Assembly (NCBI GenBank): GCA_030528055.1
Contig: JAUMZQ010000011.1
Location: forward strand, 30,387-94,386
Direction of reading: 5' to 3'
DNA: 64,000 bases
From: Streptococcus sp.
GTDB lineage: Bacteria > Bacillota > Bacilli > Lactobacillales > Streptococcaceae
The notes under the pieces were generated by a model. It was not told the DNA's origin and made no database searches. It worked only from the letters and a program-made list of their open reading frames with translations. Position numbers and translations under genes: made by a program. Below are positions 20,455-29,093 of this stretch, one piece after another (the stretch's first letter is position 1; every line of letters begins with the position of its first letter).

Positions 20455-21445
20455 TACGCCTTTTATGATTGGAGAGGTAGAAATACCCAATCGAACCATC
20501 CTTGCCCCCATGGCTGGTGTGACAAATTCTGCTTTTCGTACCATAGCAAAAGAATTGGGTGCCGGTCTAGTAGTAATGGAAATGGTTTCTGATAAAGGGA
20601 TTCAGTATAACAACGAAAAAACTCTTCATATGCTACACATTGAAGAAGAAGAAAATCCAGTCTCCATTCAACTATTTGGTAGCAATGCAGACAGCCTAGC
20701 ACACGCGGCTGAATTTATTCAAAAAAATACCAAAACTAACATTGTAGATATCAATATGGGATGTCCTGTCAATAAAATCGTAAAAAATGAAGCTGGTGCT
20801 AAATGGTTGAAAGACCCCGATAAAATTTATTCTATTATCAGCAAGGTTCGATCTGTACTTGATATTCCACTAACGGTTAAAATGAGAACAGGTTGGTCAG
20901 ATTCTTCTTTGGCTGTGGAAAATGCTCTTGCAGCTGAAGCTGCTGGTGTCTCTGCTTTGGCTATGCATGGTCGTACTCGCGAGCAGATGTACACAGGACA
21001 CGCTGATTTAGAAACTTTACACGATGTGGCTCAAGCTTTAACCAAAATACCTTTTATTGCTAACGGAGATATCCGGACGGTACAAGATGCTAAACAACGC
21101 ATTGAAGAAGTCGGTGCAGATGCTGTGATGATTGGAAGAACTGCTATGGGAAATCCCTATATTTTCCACCAGATTAACCACTATCTTGAAACAGGAGAAG
21201 TCCTTCCAGATCTCAGCTTTGAAGAAAAAATGAAGGTGGCTTACAACCACTTAACACGACTTATTCAACTAAAAGGGGAATTTGTTGCCATTCGTGAATT
21301 TCGAGGTTTAGCCCCTCACTATCTTCGTGGAACGGCTGGTGCAGCTAAACTCCGCGGTAGTATCTCACAGGCAGAAAGTCTTTCCCAAATAAAAGAACTC
21401 CTGCAAGTAAATGACGACACTGCAAGTACTGTCCTTAAACGATAG
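20441..21445 (+). CDS. dusB: tRNA-dihydrouridine synthase (DusB type)
   Basis: The 334-residue flavoenzyme reduces uridine to dihydrouridine in tRNA D-loops. The TIM-barrel start is [13 protein letters not shown], the FMN/catalytic segment is [18 protein letters not shown] with the active Cys, and [10 protein letters not shown] and ANGDI follow. It overlaps hslO by 14 bases with GGAGG inside the hslO coding end, indicating translational coupling. The genes hslO and dusB are paired in many streptococci. Confidence 0.92.
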   Translation: MPNLNTPFMIGEVEIPNRTILAPMAGVTNSAFRTIAKELGAGLVVMEMVSDKGIQYNNEKTLHMLHIEEEENPVSIQLFGSNADSLAHAAEFIQKNTKTNIVDINMGCPVNKIVKNEAGAKWLKDPDKIYSIISKVRSVLDIPLTVKMRTGWSDSSLAVENALAAEAAGVSALAMHGRTREQMYTGHADLETLHDVAQALTKIPFIANGDIRTVQDAKQRIEEVGADAVMIGRTAMGNPYIFHQINHYLETGEVLPDLSFEEKMKVAYNHLTRLIQLKGEFVAIREFRGLAPHYLRGTAGAAKLRGSISQAESLSQIKELLQVNDDTASTVLKR

Positions 21446-21518
21446 TATCAGTTCTTATCTTTTTAATAAGGGTACTTTTATGGCAACACTTTGTTCCCAT
21501 AACTAACTATTTGATCTT

Positions 21519-21553
21519 AAAAGAGTATTTCTATAATGATTTACTCTTTTTTT
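21519..21553 (+). terminator. hslO-dusB terminator
   Basis: Nine-base stem (21519-21527 with 21542-21550) ending in a T-run. The putative left end of the conjugative element starts in this T-run. Confidence 0.75.
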
Positions 21554-21739
21554 ATAAAAAAAATATCATAAAATCCCAATTATCCGCATAAATACTGGAA
21601 GCAATATACCCCATCAAGGATAAAACCAATCAAATTACTACTGATTTACTACGTATGAATGAGCTTTGGTACGACGATTTTCCTTGAAAGATAAGGACTT
21701 AATAGAATACTTCCGGCACAAATTGAATATTCACAAGGG

Positions 21740-21771
21740 TAGACACTTCAAAGATGAGGTGTCTATTTTTT
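21740..21771 (+). terminator. terminator at left end of the element
   Basis: Eleven-base stem with one G-T pair (21740-21750 with 21755-21765) and seven or more T. It separates the left junction (21446-21739, where I see no gene) from the transfer genes. Confidence 0.7.
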
Positions 21772-21795
21772 TACTCAATTTGAAAGGTCGTGATA

Positions 21796-21966
21796 ATGAT
21801 GGAAAGAAAAATTTTGGAAAGGAAATGTCGCTCTCCCACGATAGATACGCTGAAAATGCAAGGTAATTTAATTCAATATATCACAGAAAGGACGAAAAAA
21901 CATGGAACTAAAATTTGTTATTCCCAACATGGAAAAAACTTTTGGAAACTTGGAATTTGCCGGTGA
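21796..21966 (+). CDS. possible small leader protein (orf24-like)
   Basis: A 56-codon frame begins with two ATG codons and ends inside the next gene. Its position matches the small orf24 at the left end of Tn916, but the assignment rests on position only. There is no strong ribosome site. It could equally be a non-coding leader. Confidence 0.25.
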   Translation: MMERKILERKCRSPTIDTLKMQGNLIQYITERTKKHGTKICYSQHGKNFWKLGICR

Positions 21967-22216
21967 AGATAAGGTTATTCAGAGAAGAATCAACGGACAG
22001 CTTACTGTCTTGTCAAGAAGTTACAACCTTTATTCCAATGTACAAAGAGCGGACGATATTATCGTAACACTTCCGGCAGAAGCAGGCGAGAAGAACTTTG
22101 CCTTTGAGGAAAAGGTAAAACTCATCAATCCCCGTATCAGAGCAGAGGGATACAAAATCGGCACACGAGGGTTTACCAATTATATTCTGGAAGCCGACGA
22201 CATGATAAAAGTATAG
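21902..22216 (+). CDS. Conjugative transposon protein Orf23 (DUF961, YdcP family)
   Basis: A 104-residue protein of the DUF961 family, found as the first transfer-region gene in Tn916 and ICEBs1-like elements. It has the typical EKTFGNLEFAGED start and a beta-rich body. AAAGGA precedes the ATG. In ICEBs1 the related HelP proteins assist the relaxase and helicase in processing DNA; that role is likely here but not shown by sequence. A relative follows immediately at 22233. Confidence 0.88.
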   Translation: MELKFVIPNMEKTFGNLEFAGEDKVIQRRINGQLTVLSRSYNLYSNVQRADDIIVTLPAEAGEKNFAFEEKVKLINPRIRAEGYKIGTRGFTNYILEADDMIKV

Positions 22217-22232
22217 AAAGTGAGGAAAAGAA

Positions 22233-22613
22233 ATGAGATTAGCAAACGGTATTGTTTTAGAAAAGGAAACGACCTTTGGAGAGCTGAAATTCTCCGCACT
22301 TCGCCGTGAGGTACGCATTCAAAAAGAAGATGGCACGCTTTCAGAAGAAATCAAGGAGCGTACCTATGACCTTAAATCCAAAGGACAGGGACGAATGATT
22401 CAGGTGAGCATTCCTGCTAGTGTTCCGCTGAAAGAATTTGATTATAACGCACATGTAGAGCTTATCAATCCGGTAGCTGATACAGTAGCGACCGCAACCT
22501 TTCAGGGAGCAGAGGTGGACTGGTACATCAAGGCAGATGATATTGTGCCAGCAAGAGATTCAGGGAATTTCAAAAAGGAAACTCAAAAAAAAGAAGCTGT
22601 CATTGAAAAATAA
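22233..22613 (+). CDS. Conjugative transposon protein Orf22 (DUF961, YdcP family)
   Basis: A 126-residue DUF961 protein, paralogous to the preceding gene (both share the ETTFGELKF/KTFGNLEF segment and the LINP turn). It lies 16 bases downstream with GTGAGGA before the ATG. Likely a helicase-processivity helper in conjugative replication of the element, by analogy with HelP of ICEBs1. Confidence 0.88.
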   Translation: MRLANGIVLEKETTFGELKFSALRREVRIQKEDGTLSEEIKERTYDLKSKGQGRMIQVSIPASVPLKEFDYNAHVELINPVADTVATATFQGAEVDWYIKADDIVPARDSGNFKKETQKKEAVIEK

Positions 22614-22648
22614 AGTAAAAAGAGATAGTCGAAAGGAGAAACAGACAT

Positions 22649-24025
22649 ATGAAACAGTGGCTTCTTTCCGGTAGACGGATTCGACCAAGCGATAAAGATT
22701 TGGTCTTTCATACAGCCGTATCTATGTTCCTGCCAGTTTTTATTCTTATTATTGCCCTGTTTCATGCAAAAACTATTTTAGAGATAAACTGGCAGGATTT
22801 TCATTTACCGAAGGCAAATGAAATCAATGTTCCCTATCTTGCGATAAGTTGTGCCATCTCCGGTATTGTCTGCCTATCACTTGTTTTTGTGATTAGACGT
22901 TATCGTTATGACTGGATAAAACAGCTCTATCATCGTCAGAAATTAGCCAGAATGATATTGGAAAACAAATGGTATGAAACAAGGCAGGTAAAGACAGAGG
23001 GAATTTTTGAAGCTTCTTCCAGTCAAACAAGGGAAAAAATAAGCTATTTCCCGAAAGTCTATTACCGTATGAAAGACGGGCTGATTCAGATACGTGCAGA
23101 AATTACGATGGGCAAGTATCAGGAACAGCTCCTGCATTTGGAGAAAAAGCTGGAGAGCGGATTATATTGTGAGTTGACCGAAAAAGAGCTGAAAGATTCC
23201 TATGTGGAATATACCCTGCTCTATGACATGATTGCCAATCGTATTTCCATTGATGAAATGCAGGCAAAAAACGGAAAGCTCCGTCTTATGAAAAACATCT
23301 GGTGGGAATATGACAAGCTCCCTCACATGCTGATTGCCGGCGGTACAGGTGGCGGTAAAACTTATTTTATTCTCACACTGATTGAAGCTCTGCTTCATAC
23401 AAATGCAAAGCTGTATATCCTTGACCCGAAAAATGCCGACCTTGCAGACTTAGGCTCTGTTATGAATGAAGTTTATTACCAGAAGGAAGATATACTTTCC
23501 TGCATTGACAAATTCTATGAAGAAATGATGAGACGCAGTACCTCCATGAAAGAAATGAAAAATTACAAAACAGGAGAAAACTATGCCTATTTAGGACTTC
23601 CGGCACATTTTCTGATTTTTGATGAATATGTCGCTTTTATGGAAATGCTTGGGACAAAGGAAAATACCGCCGTCTTAAACAAACTCAAGCAAATAGTCAT
23701 GTTAGGTCGTCAGGCAGGCTTCTTTCTGATATTAGCGTGCCAAAGACCGGACGCAAAATACCTTGGTGACGGAATCCGTGACCAGTTTAATTTCAGGGTG
23801 GCTTTAGGTCGTATGTCTGAGATGGGATACGGCATGATGTTTGGAAGTGATATACAAAAAGACTTTTTCTTAAAGCAAATCAAAGGGCGTGGCTATGTTG
23901 ATGTGGGAACAAGCGTCATATCCGAATTTTATACGCCCCTTGTCCCCAAAGGACATGATTTCTTGGAGGAGATAAGGAAACTCACAAATGGCAGACTGGA
24001 CGCACAAAAGGCGTGCGAAGCGTAA
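22649..24025 (+). CDS. FtsK/SpoIIIE-type coupling protein (Orf21)
   Basis: The 458-residue ATPase delivers the relaxase-DNA complex to the membrane channel. Two N-terminal membrane helices (about residues 24-44 and 62-83) are followed by a hexameric translocase domain with Walker A GGTGGGKT and Walker B FLIFDEYV, and the sensor CQRPDAKYLG. It is the Tn916 counterpart of TcpA/ConQ. CGAAAGGAG lies before the ATG. oriT follows the stop codon. Confidence 0.93.
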   Translation: MKQWLLSGRRIRPSDKDLVFHTAVSMFLPVFILIIALFHAKTILEINWQDFHLPKANEINVPYLAISCAISGIVCLSLVFVIRRYRYDWIKQLYHRQKLARMILENKWYETRQVKTEGIFEASSSQTREKISYFPKVYYRMKDGLIQIRAEITMGKYQEQLLHLEKKLESGLYCELTEKELKDSYVEYTLLYDMIANRISIDEMQAKNGKLRLMKNIWWEYDKLPHMLIAGGTGGGKTYFILTLIEALLHTNAKLYILDPKNADLADLGSVMNEVYYQKEDILSCIDKFYEEMMRRSTSMKEMKNYKTGENYAYLGLPAHFLIFDEYVAFMEMLGTKENTAVLNKLKQIVMLGRQAGFFLILACQRPDAKYLGDGIRDQFNFRVALGRMSEMGYGMMFGSDIQKDFFLKQIKGRGYVDVGTSVISEFYTPLVPKGHDFLEEIRKLTNGRLDAQKACEA

Positions 24026-24047
24026 GCCTTGCCGTGCGGACAGCTTG

Positions 24048-24115
24048 CCGGTTGGTGTGGCGATAGCCACGCCAACCATTCACCCCCCGTATCTAACAGG
24101 GGGGTACAAATCGAC
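24048..24115 (+). other. oriT of the element
   Basis: A hairpin GGTTGG-T-GTGGC/GCCAC-G-CCAACC (24049-24076) precedes CCCCCC-N10-GGGGGG (24083-24104), followed by TACAAATCG. This arrangement, located between the coupling protein and relaxase genes, corresponds to the Tn916/ICEBs1 oriT, whose nick site lies in the G-rich arm. The next 60 bases repeat AATCCATTT twice. Confidence 0.85.
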
Positions 24116-24175
24116 AAAAAACAATCCATTTATAATTCCTTAATCCATTTGTGACAAGGGATTATAAGAATCAAG

Positions 24176-24217
24176 GCATGTGTCAAATGAGCTTTCAAAG
24201 TTGACATGTGCTTTTTT
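24176..24217 (+). terminator. hairpin and T-run before mobT
   Basis: An 11-base stem with two G-U pairs (24176-24186 with 24201-24211) is followed by six T. It ends five bases before the mobT ribosome site and could stop or attenuate read-through from the coupling gene. Confidence 0.55.
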
Positions 24218-24234
24218 AGACAGGAGGGATTTTA

Positions 24235-25416
24235 CTGGAAAAAGAAAATCATATCAAAAAGCTGAAAGAAACACGATTGGCTTATGGCATTTCACAGAGC
24301 CGTCTGGCAGCCGGAGCAGGTATTACAAGGCAATATCTGAGCGATATTGAAACAGGAAAAGCCATACCGTCAAAGGAACTGGAACATTCACTCTTTGAAA
24401 CCTTGGAGCGTTTCAATCCCAACTCTCCGCTTGAGCTTATTTTTGACTATGTAAGGATTCGCTTTCCGACCACAGAGGTCAACTATGTGGTGGAACATAT
24501 CCTGCGATTGAAGCTGTCTTATTTTCTTCATGAGGATTACGGCTTCTACTCCTATTTGGAACATTATTCTTTGGGGGATATATTTGTCCTCTCTTCACCG
24601 GAGCTTAACAAGGGTGTGCTGGTAGAGTTAAAGGGGCGTGGGTGCAGACAGTTTGAAAGTTATCTTTTAGCACAGGAACGGAGTTGGTACGAATTTTTCA
24701 TGGACGCTTTATCGGCTGGCGGTGTGATGAAGCGGTTGGATTTAGCCATCAATGACCGAACCGGCATTTTGAATGTTCCCCTGCTTACCGAAAAATGCAG
24801 GCAGGAAGAATGTATTTCCGTCTTTCGCAGTTTCAAAAGCTACCGAAGCGGAGAATTGGTACGCAAAGATGAAAAAGAGTGTATGGGAAATACGCTCTAT
24901 ATCGGCTCTCTCCAAGGTGAAGTTTACTTTTGTATTTATGAAAAGGACTATGAACAGTACAAGAAAAATCATATTCCCATCAGCGAAGCGGAAGTGAAAA
25001 ATCGCTTTGAAATTCGTCTGAAAAATGAGCGTGCCTATTATGCCGTTCGTGACCTGCTTATCTTTGGCAATCCGGAGCAAACCGCCTTTAAGATTATCAA
25101 CCGCTATATTCGTTTTGTGGATAGGGACAATAACAGACCACGCTGTGACTGGAAGTTAAATGATGACTGGGCTTGGTTTATCGGCAATCATCGTGAAAGG
25201 CTAAAACTCACGACAAAACCGGAACCTTATACCTATGAGAGAACACTTCACTGGTTGGCTCGTCAGGTTGCTCCTACCTTAAAGGTGGCATTAAAACTGG
25301 ACGAAATCAATCAGACACAGACGGTAAACACTCTGCTTGAGCATGCAAAGCTGACTGACAAGCATAAGCAGATTCTTAAACAACAGTCAGCAAATATCAA
25401 AGATGTCATTGTATGA
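24235..25416 (+). CDS. mobT: MobT relaxase (Orf20, Rep_trans type)
   Basis: The relaxase nicks oriT and pilots the single strand during transfer and rolling-circle replication. It has an N-terminal Cro/C1 helix-turn-helix (SQSRLAAGAGITRQYLSD) and a rolling-circle replication domain with conserved DLAINDRTGI and YEKDY segments. No ATG is available. AGGAGGG (24222-24228) is six bases before CTG at 24235, which gives 393 residues; TTG at 24277 would give 379 without a ribosome site. The family is certain, the start is inferred. Confidence 0.88.
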   Translation: MEKENHIKKLKETRLAYGISQSRLAAGAGITRQYLSDIETGKAIPSKELEHSLFETLERFNPNSPLELIFDYVRIRFPTTEVNYVVEHILRLKLSYFLHEDYGFYSYLEHYSLGDIFVLSSPELNKGVLVELKGRGCRQFESYLLAQERSWYEFFMDALSAGGVMKRLDLAINDRTGILNVPLLTEKCRQEECISVFRSFKSYRSGELVRKDEKECMGNTLYIGSLQGEVYFCIYEKDYEQYKKNHIPISEAEVKNRFEIRLKNERAYYAVRDLLIFGNPEQTAFKIINRYIRFVDRDNNRPRCDWKLNDDWAWFIGNHRERLKLTTKPEPYTYERTLHWLARQVAPTLKVALKLDEINQTQTVNTLLEHAKLTDKHKQILKQQSANIKDVIV

Positions 25417-25452
25417 CGCAAATTCATTTTTAACAGAGAGGAGAATATTTTA

Positions 25453-25674
25453 ATGAACTTTGGACAAAATCTTTATAACTGGTTTTTATCAAATGCACAG
25501 TCACTGGTGCTTTTAGCGATTGTGGTGATTGGCTTATATCTTGGCTTTAAGCGTGAATTTTCCAAACTTATCGGTTTTCTTATCATTGCAATTATTGCAG
25601 TAGGATTGGTCTTTAACGCAGCCGGTGTCAAGGATATTTTATTGGAGCTGTTCAATAAAATTATTGGAGCATAG
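25453..25674 (+). CDS. Small membrane protein Orf19
   Basis: A 73-residue protein with two membrane helices (about residues 15-33 and 38-56), a conserved small member of Tn916-type transfer regions. GAGAGGAG precedes the ATG. Its function is not established; it may belong to the membrane channel. It lies between mobT and ardA. Confidence 0.85.
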   Translation: MNFGQNLYNWFLSNAQSLVLLAIVVIGLYLGFKREFSKLIGFLIIAIIAVGLVFNAAGVKDILLELFNKIIGA

Positions 25675-25689
25675 AGAGAGGGTAAATAA

Positions 25690-26187
25690 ATGGACGATAT
25701 GCAGGTATATATTGCCAACCTCGGCAAATACAATGAAGGTGAACTCGTGGGAGCTTGGTTTAAGCTCCCCGTGGATTTTGAAGAAGTCAAAGAAAAAATC
25801 GGATTGAATGATGAATATGAAGAGTACGCTATTCATGATTATGAGCTTCCTTTTGACATTGGTGAATACACTTCTCTTGAGGAACTGAACCATCTCTATG
25901 AGCTTGTATGTGACTTACCCGAAGAATTGCAATCGGAACTTTCCGCTCTGCTTACACACTTTTCTGACATTGAAGAATTAAGCGAACATCAGGACGATAT
26001 TATCCTGCATTCCGGCTGTGATGATATGGCAGATGTGGCACGCTACTACATTGAGGAAACGGGCATGCTGGGCGAAGTTCCGGCAAGCCTGCAAAACTAT
26101 ATTGACTATGAATCCTTTGGGCGTGACTTGGAGCTTTCAGGAACTTTTATCCATGCAAGCCGTGGGATTTTTGAAATCCTCTACTAA
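25690..26187 (+). CDS. ardA: Antirestriction protein ArdA (Orf18)
   Basis: The 165-residue acidic protein mimics B-form DNA and blocks type I restriction-modification enzymes, protecting the element on entry. ArdA features are the N-terminal VYIANLGKYNEGELVGAWF, the many Asp/Glu residues, and the C-terminal ELSGTFIHASRGIFEIL. The gene lies 16 bases after orf19 with GAGAGGG before the ATG. Confidence 0.95.
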   Translation: MDDMQVYIANLGKYNEGELVGAWFKLPVDFEEVKEKIGLNDEYEEYAIHDYELPFDIGEYTSLEELNHLYELVCDLPEELQSELSALLTHFSDIEELSEHQDDIILHSGCDDMADVARYYIEETGMLGEVPASLQNYIDYESFGRDLELSGTFIHASRGIFEILY

Positions 26188-26267
26188 TATCTGATGACGC
26201 TGACAGATAGTTTTGACTTAAGGGGATAGTTCAAAAAACTATCCCTTTTTATGAAAGGAAAACAAAT

Positions 26268-26660
26268 ATGAAAAAAATACGAAGCTATACAAATATCTGG
26301 TCGGTGGAAAAGGTACTTTACTCTATCAATGATTTTAAGTTGCCTTTTCCAATCACCTTTACGCAAATGACATGGTTTGTGGTGTCTGTATTTGCAGTCA
26401 TACTTTTTGGCAATCTACCACCATTGTCTTTCATTGATGGGACATTTTTGAAATATTTTGGAATCCCAGTTGTCTTGACTTGGTTTATGAGCCAGAAAAC
26501 ATTTGACGGAAAAAAACCTTACGGATTTTTGAAGTCGGTATTTTCTTTTTGGTTCAGACCAAAACTGACCTATGCAGGCAAAACCATACATTTAAGAAAA
26601 AACAATATGCAGGAAACAATTACAGCAGTTAGGAGTGAATACGATGAAATATCCCATTAA
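26268..26660 (+). CDS. Conjugal transfer protein TcpE-type (Orf17)
   Basis: A 130-residue protein with two membrane helices (about residues 37-52 and 58-77) and a C-terminal basic tail. It is the TcpE/ConD-type component of Gram-positive transfer channels. GAAAGGA precedes the ATG. Its end overlaps the start of the ATPase gene by 17 bases, so the two are probably translationally coupled. Confidence 0.9.
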   Translation: MKKIRSYTNIWSVEKVLYSINDFKLPFPITFTQMTWFVVSVFAVILFGNLPPLSFIDGTFLKYFGIPVVLTWFMSQKTFDGKKPYGFLKSVFSFWFRPKLTYAGKTIHLRKNNMQETITAVRSEYDEISH

Positions 26661-29091
26661 GTATATTGAAAATAATCTGGTTTGGAATAATGACGGGGAA
26701 TGCTTCGCTTACTATGAGTTTCTTCCCTACAATTATTCTTTTCTAAGCCCTGAGCAAAAATTACAGGTGCATGATTCTTTCAGACAGCTTATCGCACAAA
26801 ATCGTGACGGAAAAATCCATGCCTTGCAAATCAGTACCGAATCAAGCATACGCTCCGTTCAGGAAAATTCCAAAAAAGGAGCAATCGGGAAATTAAAAGA
26901 AGTTGCCTTCAAAAGAATTGATGAGCAGACGGACGCTCTGATTTCTATGATTGGAGAAAATCAGGTGGACTACCGCTTTTATATCGGTTTTAAGCTCCTT
27001 TCTGGCGAGCAGGATTTGTCCGTCAGGGGATTTACAAAAGAAGCTAAAAATGCGGCTATGGACTTTATCTATGATGTCAACCACAGACTGATGGGTGATT
27101 TCGTCAGCATGAGCAATGATGAGATTTTCCGTTATTCAAAGATGGAAAAACTGCTCTCCAATAAGATTTCAAGGAGATTCAAAATCCGACCACTAAATAA
27201 AGACGATTTCGGCTATCTCATCGAACACCTCTACGGGCAGACCGGCACAGCCTATGAAGATTATACCTACCATCTTTCAAAGAAAAAAACAGATGGAGAA
27301 ACGCTGATAAAATACTATGACCTTATCAAGCCTACCCGTTGTCTGATAGAAGAAAAGCAAAGATATTTAAAACTGGAACAGGAAGATAGCACCGTGTATG
27401 TGGTTTACTTTACCATCAACAGTGTTGTCGGGGAACTGGATTTCCCGTCAAGTGAAATTTTCTACTATCAGCAACAGCAATTCACTTTCCCGATTGATAC
27501 CTCCATGAATGTGGAAATTGTAGCCAATAAAAAGGCTTTGGGGACAGTCAGAAATAAGAAAAAGGAATTAAAAGATTTAGATAATCATGCTTGGCAAAAT
27601 GACAACGAAACCAGCTCCAATGTCGCTGACGCTTTGGAAAGTGTAAGTGAGTTGGAAAATAATTTAGACCAAAGTAAGGAATCCATGTACAAGTTATCCT
27701 ATGTAGTGCGTGTGTCGGCAGATGATATTGATGAGCTGAAAAGACGCTGTGATGAGGTGAAAGATTTTTACGATGATTTAAGTGTAAAGCTGGTGCGACC
27801 GTTTGGCGATATGTTGGGCTTACAGGGAGAATTTCTGCCAGCCAGCAAACGCTATATGAATGACTATATCCAGTATGTGACTTCGGATTTTCTTGCCGGA
27901 CTTGGCTTTGGAGCAACACAAATGCTTGGAGAAAAAGACGGAATCTATGTTGGCTACAGTTTGGATACGGGAAGGAATGTTTATCTGAAACCAGCTCTTG
28001 CTTCGCAGGGAGTAAAAGGCTCTGTAACCAATGCTTTAGCTTCTGCTTTTGTCGGCTCTCTTGGTGGTGGAAAATCTTTTGCCAACAATTTGATTGTCTA
28101 TTATGCGGTACTTTTCGGAGCACAGGCTCTTATTGTTGACCCGAAAGCGGAACGTGGAAGTTGGAAAGAAACCCTGTCTGAAATCGCTCATGAAATAAAT
28201 ATTGTCAATCTGACCTCTGAAAAGAAAAACATGGGATTACTTGACCCTTATGTAATTATGAAAAATCCAAAGGATTCAGAATCACTTGCGATTGACATAC
28301 TGACCTTTTTAACAGGAATTTCTTCCCGTGATTCCGACCGTTTCCCTGTCCTTAGAAAAGCTATTCGTGCTGTAACGAACAGTGAAGTAAGGGGCTTATT
28401 AAAGATCATTGAAGAATTGAAAATTGAGGGAACGGATACAGCCGTCAACATTGCAGAACATATTGAAAGTTTTACCGACTATGATTTTGCTCATCTTCTC
28501 TTTAGTGACGGTGAAGTGAAACAATCTATCAGCTTGGAAAAACAGCTGAATATTATACAGGTTTCCGATTTGGTACTTCCGGACAAGGAAACGGATTTTG
28601 AAGAATATACCACAATGGAACTTTTATCTGTGGCAATGCTCATTGTTATCAGTACCTTTGCCTTAGATTTTATTCATACGAACAGAAGTATTTTCAAAAT
28701 TGTGGATTTGGACGAAGCATGGAGCTTTTTACAGGTGGCTCAAGGTAAGACCTTATCCATGAAATTAGTCCGTGCCGGTCGTGCTATGAATGCAGGTGTT
28801 TATTTCGTAACTCAAAATACAGACGACCTCTTAGATGAAAAACTCAAAAACAATCTGGGACTGAAATTTGCTTTTCGCTCCACGGACATCAATGAGATTA
28901 AAAAGACTTTGGCGTTCTTTGGGGTTGACCCTGAAGATGAGTACAACCAGAAGCGTCTGCGTAACTTGGAGAACGGGCAGTGTCTTATCAGTGATTTATA
29001 TGGGCGTGTCGGCGTGATACAGTTTCACCCTGTATTTGAGGAATTGCTCCATGCCTTTGATACAAGACCGCCTGCACAAATTGAGGTGTAA
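26644..29091 (+). CDS. VirB4/TcpF-like transfer ATPase (Orf16)
   Basis: The 815-residue ATPase energises the type IV channel of the element. The C-terminal half has Walker A SLGGGKSFAN and Walker B FKIVDLDEAW, followed by the QNTDDLLD sensor. The N-terminal half is the VirB4-specific domain. It corresponds to ConE/TcpF. I chose the ATG at 26644 over GTG at 26635 because AGGAG is eight bases upstream and the length equals that of Tn916 Orf16. Confidence 0.94.
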   Translation: MKYPIKYIENNLVWNNDGECFAYYEFLPYNYSFLSPEQKLQVHDSFRQLIAQNRDGKIHALQISTESSIRSVQENSKKGAIGKLKEVAFKRIDEQTDALISMIGENQVDYRFYIGFKLLSGEQDLSVRGFTKEAKNAAMDFIYDVNHRLMGDFVSMSNDEIFRYSKMEKLLSNKISRRFKIRPLNKDDFGYLIEHLYGQTGTAYEDYTYHLSKKKTDGETLIKYYDLIKPTRCLIEEKQRYLKLEQEDSTVYVVYFTINSVVGELDFPSSEIFYYQQQQFTFPIDTSMNVEIVANKKALGTVRNKKKELKDLDNHAWQNDNETSSNVADALESVSELENNLDQSKESMYKLSYVVRVSADDIDELKRRCDEVKDFYDDLSVKLVRPFGDMLGLQGEFLPASKRYMNDYIQYVTSDFLAGLGFGATQMLGEKDGIYVGYSLDTGRNVYLKPALASQGVKGSVTNALASAFVGSLGGGKSFANNLIVYYAVLFGAQALIVDPKAERGSWKETLSEIAHEINIVNLTSEKKNMGLLDPYVIMKNPKDSESLAIDILTFLTGISSRDSDRFPVLRKAIRAVTNSEVRGLLKIIEELKIEGTDTAVNIAEHIESFTDYDFAHLLFSDGEVKQSISLEKQLNIIQVSDLVLPDKETDFEEYTTMELLSVAMLIVISTFALDFIHTNRSIFKIVDLDEAWSFLQVAQGKTLSMKLVRAGRAMNAGVYFVTQNTDDLLDEKLKNNLGLKFAFRSTDINEIKKTLAFFGVDPEDEYNQKRLRNLENGQCLISDLYGRVGVIQFHPVFEELLHAFDTRPPAQIEV

Positions 29092-29093
29092 AC

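Noticed and set aside
21666-21866. A 66-codon frame at the left end of the element
   Set aside because: It crosses the terminator hairpin at 21740-21771 and has no ribosome site; its composition is that of non-coding sequence.
27548-28123. A 191-codon minus-strand frame
   Set aside because: It lies wholly inside the VirB4-like ATPase gene, which has clear motifs, and it has no ribosome site or recognisable domain.
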